From assembly GCA_947458525.1 (NCBI GenBank), contig CANHAG010000097.1, positions 1 through 5,830 on the forward strand: DNA of 5,830 nt, in the 5' to 3' direction. A model generated the notes under the pieces. That model did no database searches. It was not told where the DNA came from and worked only from the letters and a program-made list of their open reading frames with translations. The DNA is from Rhodospirillaceae bacterium. GTDB lineage: Bacteria; Pseudomonadota; Alphaproteobacteria; Rickettsiales; UBA3002. A program made the translations under genes and the position numbers. Of the stretch, positions 4,456 to 5,830 are shown one piece after another; the first letter of the stretch is position 1; each line of letters begins with the position of its first letter.

Positions 4456-5830
4456 GCTTTGGGAAAACGAACGGTAATCGTGGTGGTGCGGTCGGGAAGG
4501 GTCTTGATCTCAAGGCTTCCCTGATGCAGGGCAATCAATAGTTTGGCAAGTGCAATACCAAGCCCGGCGGGAGTGCGTGCCAGTGGCGGCAGCATAGCCA
4601 TGGATTCAGGCAATCTGCGATCGGTGCGACGTTCGGCACCAGCGGCACTATAAGCAAACACAAGCTGCACTTCACCCGCCTTCACCTGCGGGTGCAGCCG
4701 CAGTACCTCGCCCGGATCCAGCTGCGGAGCAATATACTCAAGCACAGTGAGTATGAGCTGTTTTACCCGCAAATCATCTGCTCTCAGACGGGGAAGGGGG
4801 CGGCTGATATCCAGCGCCACCTCAATGCCACTGAGGTTGCGTTCTTTAAAAATCCGTACCGATTTTTGCAGCGTTGGTATCAGGTCAATTTCCGTATCAT
4901 TCAGTGCAAGCAGGCCGGTTTCGGCTTCGGAAATGGCTTTCATTTCCTGCAGCATGGCCAGCATCTGCTGTGCCTGCAGAAAAATATCGCGCGCATGCTG
5001 CTCATAGCGCGGGTTATTGAGGGGGCCGAAATGCTGGTCCTTCAGCGTTTCAATCCCTGCGAGTATCATCTGCAGCGGTTCGCTTAAATCCTGACTCACA
5101 TGAGAGAAAAACTCGGCCTTGACCTGATTGGTAATCTGCGCGGCGGATTTGATGCGCAGCAGTTCGGCATTCTTGAGTCGCAACTCGCTTTCCACCCGTT
5201 TGCGCTCTTCAATATAATCATACATGCGCCGGATTTCCTGAGCGAGCTGGTAAATTTCAAGGGGGCCGGCGGCAAGGTCTGCCTCAAAGGCATCCCCCTG
5301 CATGATGCGTGCAGTGTTTCCGGTCAGATGTATGACCGGCCGAATGATACGCTGGCGCACGATATAGAGTACAAAAAGCAGAAACACCGCGATGACCGCA
5401 AGCTGGAGCAGCCGGGGCAGAATCATGGAATAGACGCTGTGCTGTGATGCGGGATTATACGCGATAAACACCACAAACGGGTAGCGGTCGGATACCTGAA
5501 AATAGCGGAAGATCTCACCGGGGTGCCACAGGCTGGGCTGGCTCAGCATGGCGCTGCTGTTCTTCTTGAAGTCCCTGCGGAGTAAATCATCAAGCGCAAA
5601 CATGCGCAGGAAGAATCCCGGCTGCTTCTCTGGCTCCATTACCAAGGATAGCGCCGTGGTCGTCACCGCGAACTCGGTTACCGACTTATTGCCGGCATTG
5701 CTTGCGGCGTAAGACAGCTCGCGGATATCAAGGCTGAGGGTGAGCACGCCCATGAACTCGCCATTTTCGCGGGTGATGCCAAGGCTGAGCGGCAGCACCC
5801 ATTTCTGCGATACCCGGCCTTCAATCGGCC
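4443..5830 (-). CDS. Membrane Cache-HAMP-histidine-kinase-like protein, probable pseudokinase (5' end outside window)
   Basis: The frame is open to the right edge, so the N-terminus is missing; 461 residues are visible (numbered from the codon at 5826-5828). Residues 1-130 look like the distal half of a periplasmic dCache sensor domain (SQKWVLPLSLGITRENGEF, then RYPFVVFIAYN). A membrane helix follows at about 140-157, a HAMP domain from 158 to about 210 and a coiled coil at about 203-232. A HisKA-like dimerisation domain spans 237-306, with the FGPLNNPRY segment common in alphaproteobacterial kinases. An ATPase-like domain spans about 315-461. Catalytic features are eroded: the usual SHELRTPL is SQDLSEPL (Gln246 for the phospho-His), the N-box Asn residues are absent, and no DxGxG G1 box is seen. 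Only the G2-like GLGIALAK (422-429) is clear. The family normally autophosphorylates and signals to a response regulator; here a non-catalytic sensor or scaffold role is inferred. GTG at 5798 is internal, not the start. Confidence 0.88.
   Translation of the reverse strand, partial: PIEGRVSQKWVLPLSLGITRENGEFMGVLTLSLDIRELSYAASNAGNKSVTEFAVTTTALSLVMEPEKQPGFFLRMFALDDLLRRDFKKNSSAMLSQPSLWHPGEIFRYFQVSDRYPFVVFIAYNPASQHSVYSMILPRLLQLAVIAVFLLFVLYIVRQRIIRPVIHLTGNTARIMQGDAFEADLAAGPLEIYQLAQEIRRMYDYIEERKRVESELRLKNAELLRIKSAAQITNQVKAEFFSHVSQDLSEPLQMILAGIETLKDQHFGPLNNPRYEQHARDIFLQAQQMLAMLQEMKAISEAETGLLALNDTEIDLIPTLQKSVRIFKERNLSGIEVALDISRPLPRLRADDLRVKQLILTVLEYIAPQLDPGEVLRLHPQVKAGEVQLVFAYSAAGAERRTDRRLPESMAMLPPLARTPAGLGIALAKLLIALHQGSLEIKTLPDRTTTITVRFPKARVM

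Noticed and set aside
5796..5798. GTG at 5798 as the start of the kinase-like gene
   Set aside because: The frame stays open to the window edge, and the preceding residues (PIEGRVSQKW) continue the Cache-like domain, so the codon is an internal Val.

Overview
The window is a gene-dense piece of chromosome from a GC-rich proteobacterium, most likely an alphaproteobacterium. The evidence is the family-typical form of dgt, its pairing with erpA and argS (an arrangement I recall as common in that class), and a small protein resembling DUF2610, a family I associate with Rickettsia and related alphaproteobacteria. GC looks too high for Rickettsia itself, so a free-living or environmental relative is more likely. 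The species cannot be named from sequence alone. I see no rRNA, tRNA, CRISPR array, insertion sequence or phage gene.

Left half (1-2741), housekeeping. dgt (dNTP triphosphohydrolase) and argS (arginyl-tRNA synthetase, cut by the left edge) lie on the minus strand and overlap by ATGA, so they are almost certainly co-transcribed and translationally coupled. erpA, an A-type iron-sulfur carrier, is divergent on the plus strand. The 179-base dgt/erpA spacer holds two back-to-back promoter candidates whose predicted start sites fall at or next to the start codons. Neither gene has a Shine-Dalgarno sequence, so both mRNAs may be leaderless. A perfect 10-base palindrome lies between the two promoters.

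Right half (2761-5830), less familiar. Three minus-strand genes follow each other: a membrane Cache-HAMP-histidine-kinase-like protein (cut by the right edge), a 92-residue DUF2610-like protein, and a 440-residue protein I do not recognise. The last has a helical N-terminal half and a long disordered Q/T/A/P-rich tail ending in polyproline and RGG. The DUF2610-like gene has its own strong promoter, and the 440-residue gene follows 12 bases later, so these two form an operon. The kinase-like protein has Gln where the phosphorylated His should be and has lost the N-box Asn and the G1 box, so it looks like a pseudokinase rather than an active sensor kinase. It has no response regulator partner in the window.

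The most interesting material is the pseudokinase / DUF2610 / disordered-protein block. That the three genes act together is a hypothesis based only on adjacency and strand.
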